Positions 27,711-37,335 of a stretch of 64,000 nucleotides of DNA are shown piece by piece. How positions within the stretch are numbered: the stretch's first letter is position 1; the number at the start of each line of letters is the position of its first letter. The notes under the pieces are model-generated. The model did no database searches. It saw nothing but the letters and a program-made list of their open reading frames with translations, and was not told the DNA's origin. This stretch comes from Bacillus solitudinis. Lineage in GTDB: Bacteria > Bacillota > Bacilli > Bacillales > Bacillaceae_D. A program made the position numbers and the translations under genes. Location: positions 1,724,308 through 1,788,307 of the forward strand of contig NZ_KZ454943.1 in assembly GCF_002797395.1 (NCBI RefSeq), written 5' to 3'.

Positions 27711-29435
27711 ATGAATGTTCGTTTTCTAGTTATTTTTATTCTGCTTTCATGTTTTGCTTTCGCCTCGGTTACGACAGCTGCAGTTGTCGAACCGAAGCAG
27801 GTGTATACTTACGCCAAAATGGAGCGAGACATTGAACGGCTTGCAAACACGTACCCTGACCTCGTTCGGTATGAAGTGATTGGCAAAAGTGAGTACGGGC
27901 GCAATATTTATGCGATTTCCTTAGGAAAAGGGAATTCTACCATATTTGTGAACGGATCTCATCATGCACGCGAGTGGCTAACGACCAATTTGAACCTGTA
28001 CATGCTTGAGCAATATGCCCAAGCATATCGTAGCAATCGTAGCTATGACGGCGGGCGGTACCCTCTTCGTTCAATTTTAAATAATACGACGATTTGGTTT
28101 GTTCCGATGATCAATCCGGATGGGGTTGAATTACAGCAAAACGGCTTAAGTTCTTTCCCAGCTAAGGATCATGCTGCTTTAATTGCGATGAATAACGGCA
28201 GTCGTGACTTTAAGCGATGGAAGGCAAACGGCAAGGGTGTCGATTTGAACCGCCAATACGATGCCAATTGGAGTACTATCCGTAACAATACAGGAAAACC
28301 GAGTTTTGCTAACTATAAAGGACCTTCCCCTCACTCTTCTAGTGAAACGAAGGCCATTGTCGATTTTACGAAACGAATTGATCCAGAGATGGCAGTTAAC
28401 TATCACTCTAGTGGCGAGATTCTTTTCTGGAACTTCCTGCAAAGCGGAAGCCAGTTCCAACGCGATTTATCGTATGCTACACAAATTGGTAGAATGACAG
28501 GCTACCGCTTGATTCCAGGTGGGTCGAATCCATCAGGGGGAGGAATGACTGACTGGTTTATTCAAGACTATAAGCGTCCTGCATTCACACCTGAACTCGG
28601 ACGTTACGTGGGAGCAACCAATCTTCCACTCTCTGCCTTTGACCGGGCATGGAAACAGAATCGCTATGTTCCATTATACGTAGCGAAAGAAGGACATAAG
28701 CTATACCTTAATCGTTTAAGAGATGTGGCACAACGCGAGGTCGCTAAGGCTGAAGACATCGCTAGCAAACTGACTACTTACTATATTGTGCCAACACCAG
28801 CTGATGTTAAACTGAGTCCTGAATTTGAAGAAACATATCTTGATGCAAACTTAGCGATTTCAAAAGCAGCAAGTACTGTCCGCCAGTTAAACAGTGGCAG
28901 CTTAAAGAGACATCTAACAGAAAGAATCGAGCGGACCGTTGAATTGAGACGTCGAGCTACGGTCATGATTCGTGCGATTAACCGAGGCGAACTCCTACTA
29001 ACGCGTTATGATGATCTGGTTGTTGCTCTAAAAGAAGGAGAAGTAACCGATGAGGTGACCGCGGCTTATGAGCAAATGCTCGTTGAAGTGACTCGGACAG
29101 AGGATGCGATTGAACGGATTATCGGCGTCGGTAATCGTCGCATTGTGACCCAGGCTTATGTTGAGTTACCAAAAGCGACGGAGCAGTCGTTGCTTCTTGT
29201 CTTTAAACGGAATGAATTACTGAAAGAATTAGAAGCAAAGCTAGAAGAAGAGCTGATAGAGGAAGTGGGCGGTTTATTCGAACAGCTTGCTGCCTTCCAT
29301 ATCGAACCCGTAGAACCAATAAAAGCCCTCGTTCTTCAACTAGAGGAGAAAGAACTTGAACTAGAAGAAGCGTATATAAACCTTATTGATAATCGTGTCC
29401 TTCAATACGAGGAAGAAGATTTGGCTCAGTTTTAA
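27711..29435 (+). CDS. Secreted zinc carboxypeptidase, M14 family, with helical C-terminal extension
   Basis: 574 residues from ATG 27711 (MNVRF); an in-frame TTG at 27696 directly abuts the AAGGGAG site, so the start is not certain. A signal peptide precedes an M14 domain (about 30-325). Zinc ligands are His and Glu in SHHAREW and the His of VNYHSSGE; the catalytic Glu is in TPELGRY; NPDGVE is the substrate-binding signature. It may trim peptidoglycan stem peptides or gamma-D-glutamyl bonds (M14C-like) or ordinary peptides. Residues about 335-574 are almost entirely charged helices rich in Glu and Leu, an extension not typical of the family. Confidence 0.9.
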   Translation: MNVRFLVIFILLSCFAFASVTTAAVVEPKQVYTYAKMERDIERLANTYPDLVRYEVIGKSEYGRNIYAISLGKGNSTIFVNGSHHAREWLTTNLNLYMLEQYAQAYRSNRSYDGGRYPLRSILNNTTIWFVPMINPDGVELQQNGLSSFPAKDHAALIAMNNGSRDFKRWKANGKGVDLNRQYDANWSTIRNNTGKPSFANYKGPSPHSSSETKAIVDFTKRIDPEMAVNYHSSGEILFWNFLQSGSQFQRDLSYATQIGRMTGYRLIPGGSNPSGGGMTDWFIQDYKRPAFTPELGRYVGATNLPLSAFDRAWKQNRYVPLYVAKEGHKLYLNRLRDVAQREVAKAEDIASKLTTYYIVPTPADVKLSPEFEETYLDANLAISKAASTVRQLNSGSLKRHLTERIERTVELRRRATVMIRAINRGELLLTRYDDLVVALKEGEVTDEVTAAYEQMLVEVTRTEDAIERIIGVGNRRIVTQAYVELPKATEQSLLLVFKRNELLKELEAKLEEELIEEVGGLFEQLAAFHIEPVEPIKALVLQLEEKELELEEAYINLIDNRVLQYEEEDLAQF

Positions 29436-29439
29436 ATAA

Positions 29440-29638
29440 AAGGCTACTGAAAAAAGTGCGGGTTTCACTTTTTCAGTGGCCTTTTTTCAATGTGCAAAGT
29501 GTCGCATTTTTTGAAAGCCCTGCTATAGCAGGGCTTTTTCATAGTTGGGCGAGCGACTGCGGAGCCATTGCACTTCCTCGAAATGCTTTCAAAGGGTTTT
29601 TCAGTGGCTTCAAAAATCGCACCTTTTTCAGTGCCCTC
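29440..29638 (-). repeat. Dispersed intergenic repeat (copy C), doubles as terminator
   Basis: In minus orientation it begins GGGCACTGAAAAAGG, carries TTTCGAGGAAGTGCAATGGCTCCGC, an internal AGCCCTGCTATAGCAGGGCT hairpin, and ends CACTTTTTTCAGTAGCC. The right-end hairpin at 29440-29487 followed by TTTTTT lies five bases after the carboxypeptidase stop codon and should work as its terminator. Confidence 0.7.
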
Positions 29639-29756
29639 TTTTTACCTTTTTGTTATAGTTAATTATTTTATTACTTAATTTATACTATTGCTAATTAAAA
29701 AGTTTTATTTTACAATGAAAAATGTGAGTGTTGTAAATATTCCCATTTTTCTCATT

Positions 29757-29771
29757 TTGGCAACGCTTACG
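29757..29771. promoter_or_regulatory. Weak cre-like site upstream of the arabinanase gene
   Basis: TTGGCAACGCTTACG fits the CcpA cre consensus with two mismatches, about 80 nt upstream of the GH43/ricin gene. A GAGAGGAGG motif at about 29781 has no start codon after it. Confidence 0.3.
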
Positions 29772-29850
29772 ATAATTAAAGAGAGGAGGTCACCGACACT
29801 TACAGGTTAGTTGGTTACTAGTTTACAAATAAAAACATGGAGGCTCTTAT

Positions 29851-31263
29851 ATGAACAATAAGAATTGGAAAGTTAAAGGAAAAATATTGCTTTTAACGAT
29901 TCTCATGCTTTTTACCCTTTCTCAAACTGTTTCCGCTGATTTCTGGGATCTTTCTGGCGACCTCATGCTACATGATCCATCAATCATTAAAGAAAACAAT
30001 ACATGGTGGGCTTTTGGAACAGGCGAAGTTGATAAAAATGGACTTCGCGTATTAAGTTCAAGCAATGGAACTAACTGGTCTGCTGCTCCGACTATATTTC
30101 CACAGCCGTTATCGTGGTGGCGTCAGTATGTCCCTGATCATACAAGTGCTCAGTGGGCCCCCGATATACAGTATTACAACGGAAGATATTGGCTATATTA
30201 TTCAGTGTCAACATTCGGAGGTAACAACTCTTTCATAGGTCTTATTTCGACAGAGAGTATCAGCTCTGGAAACTGGAGAGACGACGGACTCGTGATAAGG
30301 TCTACTTACTCTGATAATTATAATGCGATTGATGGAGATTTGGTTATCACTCCAAATGGAGATCCTTACCTTTCCTTCGGTTCATTTTGGTCAGGAATTA
30401 AATTAACTCGTTTAGACAAAAACACGATGAAGCCAACCGGACAGCTTTACTCGATTGCCGCTAGACCAAATGATCCTGAGCATGCGATTGAAGCACCTAA
30501 TATTACTTACAAGAATGGGTACTATTACTTATTTGTATCTTATGATAAGTGCTGCAAAGGTACAGACAGTACGTATAAAATTGCTTATGGACGATCGGCT
30601 AACGTCACTGGTCCATACGTTGATAAAAATGGCATCAATATGCTAAATGGCGGGGGAACCATTATAGAATCAAGCAATGGCCGCTGGATTGGACCAGGTC
30701 ATCAAGATGTTTATAACAACATTATTGTTCGTCATGCCTATGATGGCCAAAATAATGGAATGCCTCGTCTACTTATTAATGACCTCTACTGGGATACACA
30801 AGGATGGCCTACCTACGATAAAAATGCAGCAGGCATTTTAACTGGTTCAAAATATAAGTTAGTTAACCGAGCATCTGGGAAAGTAGCTGAAGTTACTGGG
30901 AAAAGTACGGCTGATGGGGCTGATGTGGTTCAATGGACTGATAATGGGGGGACGAACCAACAGTGGACAATTACTGACCTTAATAACGGCAACTATAAAT
31001 TTGTGAATGCAAATAGCGGCAAGGCGTTGGAGGTTTTTGAATGGAGTGCAAATAACGGCGGGGATATCGTTCAATATTCAGATTTAGGCGGAAACAACCA
31101 ACAATTTAGTCTTGTTCCACTTGGAAATGGATACTATAGAATAACAAACCGACATTCTGGTAAATCGCTAGATGGTTATGGCACTTCAAATGGGTCAGAC
31201 GTTTTACAGTATGACTATCATGGTGGAACGAATCAGCAGTGGCAGCTTGTGAAAGTGAACTAA
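29851..31263 (+). CDS. Secreted GH43 arabinan endo-1,5-alpha-L-arabinanase with ricin-type (CBM13) domain
   Basis: 470 residues. Signal peptide (about 1-30), then a five-bladed GH43 propeller (about 30-325) with the three acidic residues in HDPSI (base), NAIDGDL (pKa modulator) and AIEAPN (acid). The C-terminal 140 residues form a beta-trefoil ricin-type domain with three QxW-type repeats (NQQWTI, NQQFSL, NQQWQL), which binds sugar polymers. It should cut alpha-1,5-arabinan outside the cell. ATG is preceded by ATGGAGG. It is transcribed toward the other arabinan genes and separated from them by a terminator at 31273-31319. Confidence 0.92.
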   Translation: MNNKNWKVKGKILLLTILMLFTLSQTVSADFWDLSGDLMLHDPSIIKENNTWWAFGTGEVDKNGLRVLSSSNGTNWSAAPTIFPQPLSWWRQYVPDHTSAQWAPDIQYYNGRYWLYYSVSTFGGNNSFIGLISTESISSGNWRDDGLVIRSTYSDNYNAIDGDLVITPNGDPYLSFGSFWSGIKLTRLDKNTMKPTGQLYSIAARPNDPEHAIEAPNITYKNGYYYLFVSYDKCCKGTDSTYKIAYGRSANVTGPYVDKNGINMLNGGGTIIESSNGRWIGPGHQDVYNNIIVRHAYDGQNNGMPRLLINDLYWDTQGWPTYDKNAAGILTGSKYKLVNRASGKVAEVTGKSTADGADVVQWTDNGGTNQQWTITDLNNGNYKFVNANSGKALEVFEWSANNGGDIVQYSDLGGNNQQFSLVPLGNGYYRITNRHSGKSLDGYGTSNGSDVLQYDYHGGTNQQWQLVKVN

Positions 31264-31272
31264 CACATAAAC

Positions 31273-31319
31273 AAGGGTTGTGTTATAAGGTGGGTTTTAA
31301 CCTTATGACACAACCCCTT
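31273..31319. terminator. Bidirectional hairpin between convergent GH43 genes
   Basis: Stem AAGGGTTGTG..TATAAGG / CCTTATGACACAACCCCTT around a ten-base loop, between two converging genes; T-runs are short on both sides. Confidence 0.6.
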
Positions 31320-31333
31320 CATATGTTATTTTG

Positions 31334-32791
31334 TTATTGGACCGTTTTCTTTCCCCATATCGCTTCACCGAACTGCTGTGAATAACCTGTGAATATGAGA
31401 GTCTCATTCCAGTTCTCCCAATCCCACGCAGGAGCTACAATCACATTCTCGACCCAATAATCATCAGGAGCATCGCCAGGAGCATGATAGGATAATTTTA
31501 ATGTATTCTCACCGACCAACTCCCAGTAGTCTTCATCTGAAGCATCCCCTATCTTCCCATCTGGTAAAAGAGTAAGGACATCAGAAGAAAGCATGCGATC
31601 ATCTAACCGATCTAAAACGATCTTTTCCCAATCGCCGACAAGTTGTTTTTCAGTTACCTTTTGCTCAACTTCTCCTGCATACCGTTGTGGTGATATTGCA
31701 GGCCAACCATCTTCTGTCCACAGTACTTTCCTTACATGAAGATGCGACCAATAAATATCATCCCCAGCTCGAGCATTATGAACGAGAAAGTAATCATCTC
31801 CATCCTTTAACAAACCATTGTGCCCCGTCCCTTGCCATCCGTTATCATTATTAAACGCATAGGATCCGACGATTTTGGTTCCGACATCTGGGGAACCTGT
31901 GGTTGTTTCAATATCAACAAGATCATTCCCATTATAGTCGGTATAAGGACCAGTAATCTCTTTAGACCTACCCACTCTTACATTGTAGGTATCCTCAAGC
32001 CAACCATAAGAAACCGTTAAATAAAAATAATCCGTATCTGCATTGTACATAATAGCAGGACCTTCTAAAGCTTGATGGTTTTGACTTCCTTTATTTGCAA
32101 CGAGCGTTCCCTGATTACCGGGGTCCTTTAATTTTCCTGTTGCTTGATCTAATTCAGTAATGAATAAACCGCCTTCGTAGGAACCGAAGACCATCCATGG
32201 TTCGCCTTCTCTATCAAGGATAATACCTGAATCGATTGCATTTACTTGGTTGTCATCGCCAACTTTCGACTTAAATACTTCACCTTGATCCTCCCAAGGC
32301 CCTTCAATTGAAGAACTCGTGGCAACCCCGATATAAGAGTTTTTCGTTCCAAATTCCGAAACAGAATAATAAAGATAGAATGTATTATTCATCTCAATCA
32401 CATCAGGAGCCCAAAAAATTGATGCTCCATTCGTCCATTCCTTTGCTTCTTCAGGAACAGCGTCAAAGACTCGACCAACAAACTCCCAGTTAATTAAATC
32501 TGGTGATTTCCGTAACATAATACCAGGTTTAACTTCTCCTGCAACCATATAGTCAGTTGAGAACACATAATACCAATCATCAACCTTGATAATTTCCCCA
32601 TCATGTGTATTGTTTGTAGTCCATTTTGATTCATTATGCATAATTGCTGTATCAACTTTGGGAATAGGTTCCTCCGCTGGTGGGGCAGGCATGACAAGCT
32701 GATTACCTTCCCCATTTAATCCATAATACGTAAACAAGCCAATAAAAAGAGAAATAATGACAATGGTGATAATAATCACTCTTTTTTTCAT
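31334..32791 (-). CDS. Exported GH43 endo-arabinanase, Abn2-like
   Basis: 485 residues. N-terminal hydrophobic segment (about 4-25) that is either a signal peptide or a membrane anchor; no lipobox. The GH43 propeller (about 45-375) carries the acids in THDGEI, NAIDSGI and ALEGPA; the usual HDP is HDG here. A C-terminal beta-barrel (about 385-485, ending AIWGKK) is the extra domain of B. subtilis Abn2 (YxiA). It should degrade arabinan at the cell surface. AAGGAG precedes the ATG. It is the promoter-distal end of a same-strand run of arabinan genes (38670 down to 31334). Confidence 0.88.
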   Translation of the reverse strand: MKKRVIIITIVIISLFIGLFTYYGLNGEGNQLVMPAPPAEEPIPKVDTAIMHNESKWTTNNTHDGEIIKVDDWYYVFSTDYMVAGEVKPGIMLRKSPDLINWEFVGRVFDAVPEEAKEWTNGASIFWAPDVIEMNNTFYLYYSVSEFGTKNSYIGVATSSSIEGPWEDQGEVFKSKVGDDNQVNAIDSGIILDREGEPWMVFGSYEGGLFITELDQATGKLKDPGNQGTLVANKGSQNHQALEGPAIMYNADTDYFYLTVSYGWLEDTYNVRVGRSKEITGPYTDYNGNDLVDIETTTGSPDVGTKIVGSYAFNNDNGWQGTGHNGLLKDGDDYFLVHNARAGDDIYWSHLHVRKVLWTEDGWPAISPQRYAGEVEQKVTEKQLVGDWEKIVLDRLDDRMLSSDVLTLLPDGKIGDASDEDYWELVGENTLKLSYHAPGDAPDDYWVENVIVAPAWDWENWNETLIFTGYSQQFGEAIWGKKTVQ

Positions 32792-32889
32792 GGAAGCATT
32801 CTCCTTAGTTCAAACATATAAAGTCTTTCATAGAAAAGGACTAAATAGAGAAAGAGGTTGCCACTCTCGCTGACATCCTCTTTCTTTGG

Positions 32890-33882
32890 TTATCTTAATA
32901 GGTGCTTATTTTTACTAACAACCGGCTTTGCATCTGGAACCGGCTCCCCAAAAACAGGAAAACCTTGAGCATCCCAAGTAATCACTTGAGCTCTTGTGTG
33001 GCGGTTCGGATCATAGAGGGGGTCTCCCTCAATCTCTTTATAGTTTCTCGCATGGTAAACCATTACATCTTGTAAACCATCTTCGGAAACGGTAAAGCTA
33101 TTATGTCCAGGCCCATACTGCCCTGTTTTTTCATTCGTTTGAAAAACAGGTTCAGGGTGCTTTATCCAAGAATTCTCATCAAGCAAATCACTTGTATCCG
33201 AAGCATGCAAGAAACCCATGCAGTAGTTATAATCCGTCGCACTTGCAGAAAAAGCAATGAATATCTTATCTTTATGCTTTATCACAGCTGGTCCTTCGTT
33301 CACTAGAAAGCCAATCTTTTCCCAGTCATATTCAGGTGTAGTAATCATCACCTGCTCACCAGTAATCGTCCAAGGATTACTCATTTTTGCAATATATAAA
33401 TTTGAATTCCCCTCAATTTCAGGGTCTTTTTGTGGCCAAACTAAATATCTCGTTCCTTGGTGCTCGAACGTTGTAGCATCAAGAGCAAATGACTCCCACT
33501 TTGTTTTAATTTGCCCTTTTTCTACCCATTCACCCTCAAGAGGATTTGCTGCTGCATTTTCTAAAACAAACATACGATGATCAAACAATCCTTCATTTGT
33601 CTCAGCCGTTTTTGCTGCGGCAAAGTAGATGTACCATTTTTCATCAATGAAGTGAATCTCTGGAGCCCAAATATTTGCACTCATTGGTCCTCTATCATAC
33701 TTCCACCATACTGTTTTAGCCTCGGCTTCACCTAATCCTTGAATAGACTGAGCTCTACGAAGTTCGATACGGTCATACTCAGGTACGGACGCGGTAAAAT
33801 AGTAGAATCCATCTGTGTGTTTATATACCCATGGATCGGCACGTTGCTCGACAATAGGATTTTTATAAAGCTGATTTTCCAT
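32890..33882 (-). CDS. Cytoplasmic GH43 alpha-L-arabinofuranosidase
   Basis: 330 residues, no signal peptide. The GH43 fold is recognisable from RADPWVYKH (base Asp), ALDATTFE (modulator Asp) and VNEGPAVI (acid Glu), and it is of the single-domain arabinofuranosidase type. It should release arabinose from imported arabino-oligosaccharides. AAGGAG AATAACG precedes the ATG. It lies just downstream of the ABC permease genes, which fits intracellular processing of the transported sugar. Confidence 0.85.
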   Translation of the reverse strand: MENQLYKNPIVEQRADPWVYKHTDGFYYFTASVPEYDRIELRRAQSIQGLGEAEAKTVWWKYDRGPMSANIWAPEIHFIDEKWYIYFAAAKTAETNEGLFDHRMFVLENAAANPLEGEWVEKGQIKTKWESFALDATTFEHQGTRYLVWPQKDPEIEGNSNLYIAKMSNPWTITGEQVMITTPEYDWEKIGFLVNEGPAVIKHKDKIFIAFSASATDYNYCMGFLHASDTSDLLDENSWIKHPEPVFQTNEKTGQYGPGHNSFTVSEDGLQDVMVYHARNYKEIEGDPLYDPNRHTRAQVITWDAQGFPVFGEPVPDAKPVVSKNKHLLR

Positions 33883-33998
33883 CGTTATTCTCCTTATTAT
33901 TGTTATTTAATTAATGTATTTGTAAACTATACTACAAAAAAATGATGAATACAATTCATATTATCCTGAATTAAGATAATATGAATCGTTAATTATTC

Positions 33999-34883
33999 TT
34001 AGCCTTTAATACCCGAAACCGCAACCGATTCAATAATCTGTCTTTGGAAAATTAGAAAGATAATAATAATTGGTAACATCGCTACTACCGACGCCGCCAT
34101 AATTAACGGAAAGTCATTTTGAATCGCATAGTAGGCATTGAAATTAGCAATCATCAATTGGATTGTCATTTTATCTGGACTAAATAGATAAATGAGTGGT
34201 CCTAAATAATCATTCCATACGGCCATAAACCATAATATAACCTGTGCCGCAATCGCAGGTTTAATAATCGGGAGAATGATTCTCCAATACGTACCAAACA
34301 TCGAGCTCCCGTCTATGGTTGCTGCTTCAATGATTTCATTTGATATTCCATTTAAATATTGTCTTAAGAAAAACAGCATAAATACATTCCCAAGCATTTG
34401 TGGAACAACTAATGGTAGTAAAGTATCAACCCAGCCTATCTGCGAAAAAACCAGAAACTGCGGAATCATAATGACCGGAAAAGGAATCATCATTGTTGCT
34501 AGTAACCCAAGGAAAATACCTTCTTTGAACGGAAACTGCATTTTTGAAAATGCAAATGCCGCTAAACTTGTCGCAAAGGTTCCGAATAAAATAATCGGCA
34601 CTGCCATGTATAAACTGTTCAAAAACCCTAAATGAAGTGATGCCTTTTCCCAAATTTCAATATATTTTGTCCAAACAAAAGGATCAGGAATCCACTTTGG
34701 TGGCATAATTAGCGTATCTCTATTCGTTTTTAATGACGTTGAAATCATCCAAACTAAGGGCGCTAACATGAATATTGCACCTGTGGTAAGTAATAAATGA
34801 GCTAAGCCATTTTTAATTCTCTTACCTGTGCTCCGTTTCATTACCTTCACGTTCGATTTTTCACTAACCTGTATTTGACCCAT
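33999..34883 (-). CDS. Sugar ABC transporter permease, MalG/AraQ type
   Basis: 294 residues, six membrane helices. The inner-membrane permease EAA motif is seen as EAATIDGSSMFGTYWRIILP. It belongs to the MalG family of CUT1 importers (AraQ-like). It starts 18 nt after the other permease gene, behind GAGGGGGG. No ATPase gene is present in the locus; CUT1 importers of Bacillus commonly share MsmX encoded elsewhere. Substrate is probably arabino-oligosaccharides, by neighbourhood. Confidence 0.9.
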   Translation of the reverse strand: MGQIQVSEKSNVKVMKRSTGKRIKNGLAHLLLTTGAIFMLAPLVWMISTSLKTNRDTLIMPPKWIPDPFVWTKYIEIWEKASLHLGFLNSLYMAVPIILFGTFATSLAAFAFSKMQFPFKEGIFLGLLATMMIPFPVIMIPQFLVFSQIGWVDTLLPLVVPQMLGNVFMLFFLRQYLNGISNEIIEAATIDGSSMFGTYWRIILPIIKPAIAAQVILWFMAVWNDYLGPLIYLFSPDKMTIQLMIANFNAYYAIQNDFPLIMAASVVAMLPIIIIFLIFQRQIIESVAVSGIKG

Positions 34884-34901
34884 GATTCTCCCCCCTCTTC
34901 T

Positions 34902-35777
34902 TTACTCATGCACCCATTTTGTTGATAGCTTAAATTGAATGTAAGTCACAATGAACATCAGAATTCCAAGAACCCATGCTAGTGCACTGGCATAACCCAT
35001 TTCATAATATACAAAAGCTTTTTGCCAGAGGTAAAAGACAATCGATGCCCCAGCATAATTTGGTCCGCCATCAGGAACCATGATTTGGATCTCTACAAAT
35101 ATTTGGAGGGAGTTAATAATCCCTGTAATGATTAAAAAGAACGTAATCGGTGTTAACAATGGAAGGGTGACAAACCTGAATTTATGAAGGAAATTCGCAC
35201 CGTCAATTTCAGCTGCTTCATATAATTGCTTTGGTATATTTTGCAATGCAGCTAAATAGAAGATAATGGTTATACCGATCCCTTTCCAAATTCCCATGAT
35301 AATAATTGCTGGCTTAACAAACGATTCATTGCGAATCCAGTTAGGCCCTTCTATTCCAATCAAACCTAAAAAGTGATTCATTAAACCATATTCCGCGTTA
35401 TATATCCATTGCCACAATATTGTAATGGCTACTAAAGAAGAGATCGCAGGTAAGTAATAAATGACACGATACCATGCTGTTCCTCTTATTCCTTGATTCA
35501 TCCAAATAGCAATTATTAAGGAGAGAAACAGACCAATTGGAACCCCAAGCAGGTAGAACACGGTATTCCCAAGCGATGTCCAAAAACGAGCATCAGAGAA
35601 AATAGAGATATAATTGCTTAGCCCCACAAACTTTGCCGGTTGCAAAATATTCCACTCTGTTAAACTAATGTAAACGGAATAAAGCATTGGTCCTGATGTA
35701 AACACAACAAACTGAAAAAGCAGCGGCAAAATAAATAAATATGCGAGCATTGTTTGTCTTTTTTTCAGAGAATTCAC
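34902..35777 (-). CDS. Sugar ABC transporter permease, MalF/AraP type
   Basis: 291 residues from GTG 35775-35777, which follows GAGGTGA at good spacing; a GTG nine bases upstream is possible but has no ribosome binding site. Six helices, EAA loop EAAEIDGANFLHKFRFVTLP. Partner of the MalG-type permease and of the binding protein encoded 81 nt upstream. Confidence 0.9.
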   Translation of the reverse strand: MNSLKKRQTMLAYLFILPLLFQFVVFTSGPMLYSVYISLTEWNILQPAKFVGLSNYISIFSDARFWTSLGNTVFYLLGVPIGLFLSLIIAIWMNQGIRGTAWYRVIYYLPAISSLVAITILWQWIYNAEYGLMNHFLGLIGIEGPNWIRNESFVKPAIIIMGIWKGIGITIIFYLAALQNIPKQLYEAAEIDGANFLHKFRFVTLPLLTPITFFLIITGIINSLQIFVEIQIMVPDGGPNYAGASIVFYLWQKAFVYYEMGYASALAWVLGILMFIVTYIQFKLSTKWVHE

Positions 35778-35858
35778 CTTTTTCACCTCACAAATTTTTT
35801 TGTAAATAGAGAGAGGGTAGAAACGTTTTTATCGTTTCGTACCCCTTTGTAGACTAGA

Positions 35859-37241
35859 TTATTGATTAGCTCTAGCGTTTTTCGCTTTTTCAATTGAATT
35901 ATCTAGTAATCGTTGAAGCTCCGGTTTGACATCATGTACATATTCTTCGGCTGTTTTTCTACCTTCATAAACATCTACAACGGTTTGAGTAAAGTAATCG
36001 AACCACTCTCTATCATATGTTAATTCGTGAGGTAGGGGCTGTGATTGTTCTTTGATAACATTTAAGAATACTTCCTTACTCTCTGGAGCGAAATCTGTTT
36101 CTAAATACTCTGTTTCTGCCATGTCAACCAAGTTTGGAACTTGTGCCCCACGGTTCATTAAGTTACGTTGAGCATCCTCATCTACAGTTAAATAAGCAGC
36201 AAGGTCAAAAGCTTCTTGCGGATGTTTTGTTTGTGCAGATACCGCAAATCCTAAAGAACCAAGCCAAGTCCGTGATTCACCAGTATTTGGACTTGCAGGC
36301 CAAGGCATTAAGTCATAGTCAAAGTCTAATTCCCAGAAAGCCGCTTGATCCCAAGGACCCATCGGGAACATTGCACTCGTACCATTCAACCATCTTTGGT
36401 AACTGTTTGTTGAAGACTCTTGCTCTTGAGAAGGTACAACATTATGAACCAAACGAAGGTCCGCAACATATTGTAATGCTTCAATAAATTCAGGCTCATC
36501 AATAATAATTTCCGTAGCATCCTCATTTAACCAATGGCCACCATTCGAATAGACAGCTGGCTCTAACCACCAGAAGCCTGCGCCAAATTGGGCAATTTCT
36601 TTATTATTAAATCCAGCTTCATCCGGATGTTTTCCACTTTTATCAAGGGTTAATTTCTTCGCAACTTCAATATATTCATCCCAAGTATAAGGCTCTGTGC
36701 TACTTGGATACTCAACACCAGCTGCATCAAATAAATCTTTGTTATACGCATAAGCGAATGGACCAACATCTTTCGGAAGTGCATAAATACGCTCATCTAC
36801 TGTATATCTTGAAATTCCACTTTCCCACATATTATCTAAATCTAATACATTTGAATCGTTTGCTAAATCTGTAATATCAAGAACTCGGTTTGTATCCACA
36901 TAAAAGTTTGTGTCTCCAGCACCTAAGTAAAAGATATCCGGTGTTCTGTTACCAGCCATTAATGTTTGTAATCTTGTACTATAATCATCGCCCGGTGTAA
37001 CTACAAAATCGACACTAACATGAGGGTTCTCTGCTTCGAAATCAGCAATAATCGTTTTATAGATTTCTTCCTCATGTGGCTGAGCCCAAATATTAACTGA
37101 AAGTTTTACTTTTTCAGGTGAATCTGAACTTCCACCTTTGTCTGAAGAATCTGACCCACCAGAATTACTTGAACAACCCATTAAAGTAACACTTAAAATC
37201 AATAACATAACCAAACTAGTAAACCATTTCTTTTTTATCAT
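35859..37241 (-). CDS. Sugar-binding lipoprotein of ABC importer (AraN-like)
   Basis: 460 residues from ATG 37239-37241, behind AAAGGAG. Lipobox LMGC, Ser/Gly/Asp-rich linker, then a family-1 solute-binding domain (VNIWAQPHEEEIYKTIIAD, later FMPMGPWDQ-like segment). It captures oligosaccharides outside and delivers them to the two permeases encoded downstream. A cre-like site at 37268-37282 lies in its leader, so the transporter operon is probably under CcpA control. Arabino-oligosaccharide specificity is inferred from the four GH43 genes around it. Confidence 0.9.
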   Translation of the reverse strand: MIKKKWFTSLVMLLILSVTLMGCSSNSGGSDSSDKGGSSDSPEKVKLSVNIWAQPHEEEIYKTIIADFEAENPHVSVDFVVTPGDDYSTRLQTLMAGNRTPDIFYLGAGDTNFYVDTNRVLDITDLANDSNVLDLDNMWESGISRYTVDERIYALPKDVGPFAYAYNKDLFDAAGVEYPSSTEPYTWDEYIEVAKKLTLDKSGKHPDEAGFNNKEIAQFGAGFWWLEPAVYSNGGHWLNEDATEIIIDEPEFIEALQYVADLRLVHNVVPSQEQESSTNSYQRWLNGTSAMFPMGPWDQAAFWELDFDYDLMPWPASPNTGESRTWLGSLGFAVSAQTKHPQEAFDLAAYLTVDEDAQRNLMNRGAQVPNLVDMAETEYLETDFAPESKEVFLNVIKEQSQPLPHELTYDREWFDYFTQTVVDVYEGRKTAEEYVHDVKPELQRLLDNSIEKAKNARANQ

Positions 37242-37267
37242 CTGAATAACACTCCTTTGACATTGTA

Positions 37268-37282
37268 ATGTAAACGCTACTA
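37268..37282. promoter_or_regulatory. cre-like site upstream of the sugar ABC importer operon
   Basis: ATGTAAACGCTACTA matches the cre consensus WTGNAANCGNWNNCW with one mismatch, 27 nt upstream of the binding-protein start. Confidence 0.6.
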
Positions 37283-37335
37283 TTAAAGACAAATATAATC
37301 TGAGACTCTAAGTGACTCAGCCTTTGGAAATTAGG

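Noticed and set aside
33905-33938. TTTGTA...TACAAA pair upstream of a GH43 gene as an AraR operator
   Set aside because: The half-sites are eight bases apart instead of two, so it does not fit the AraR palindrome.
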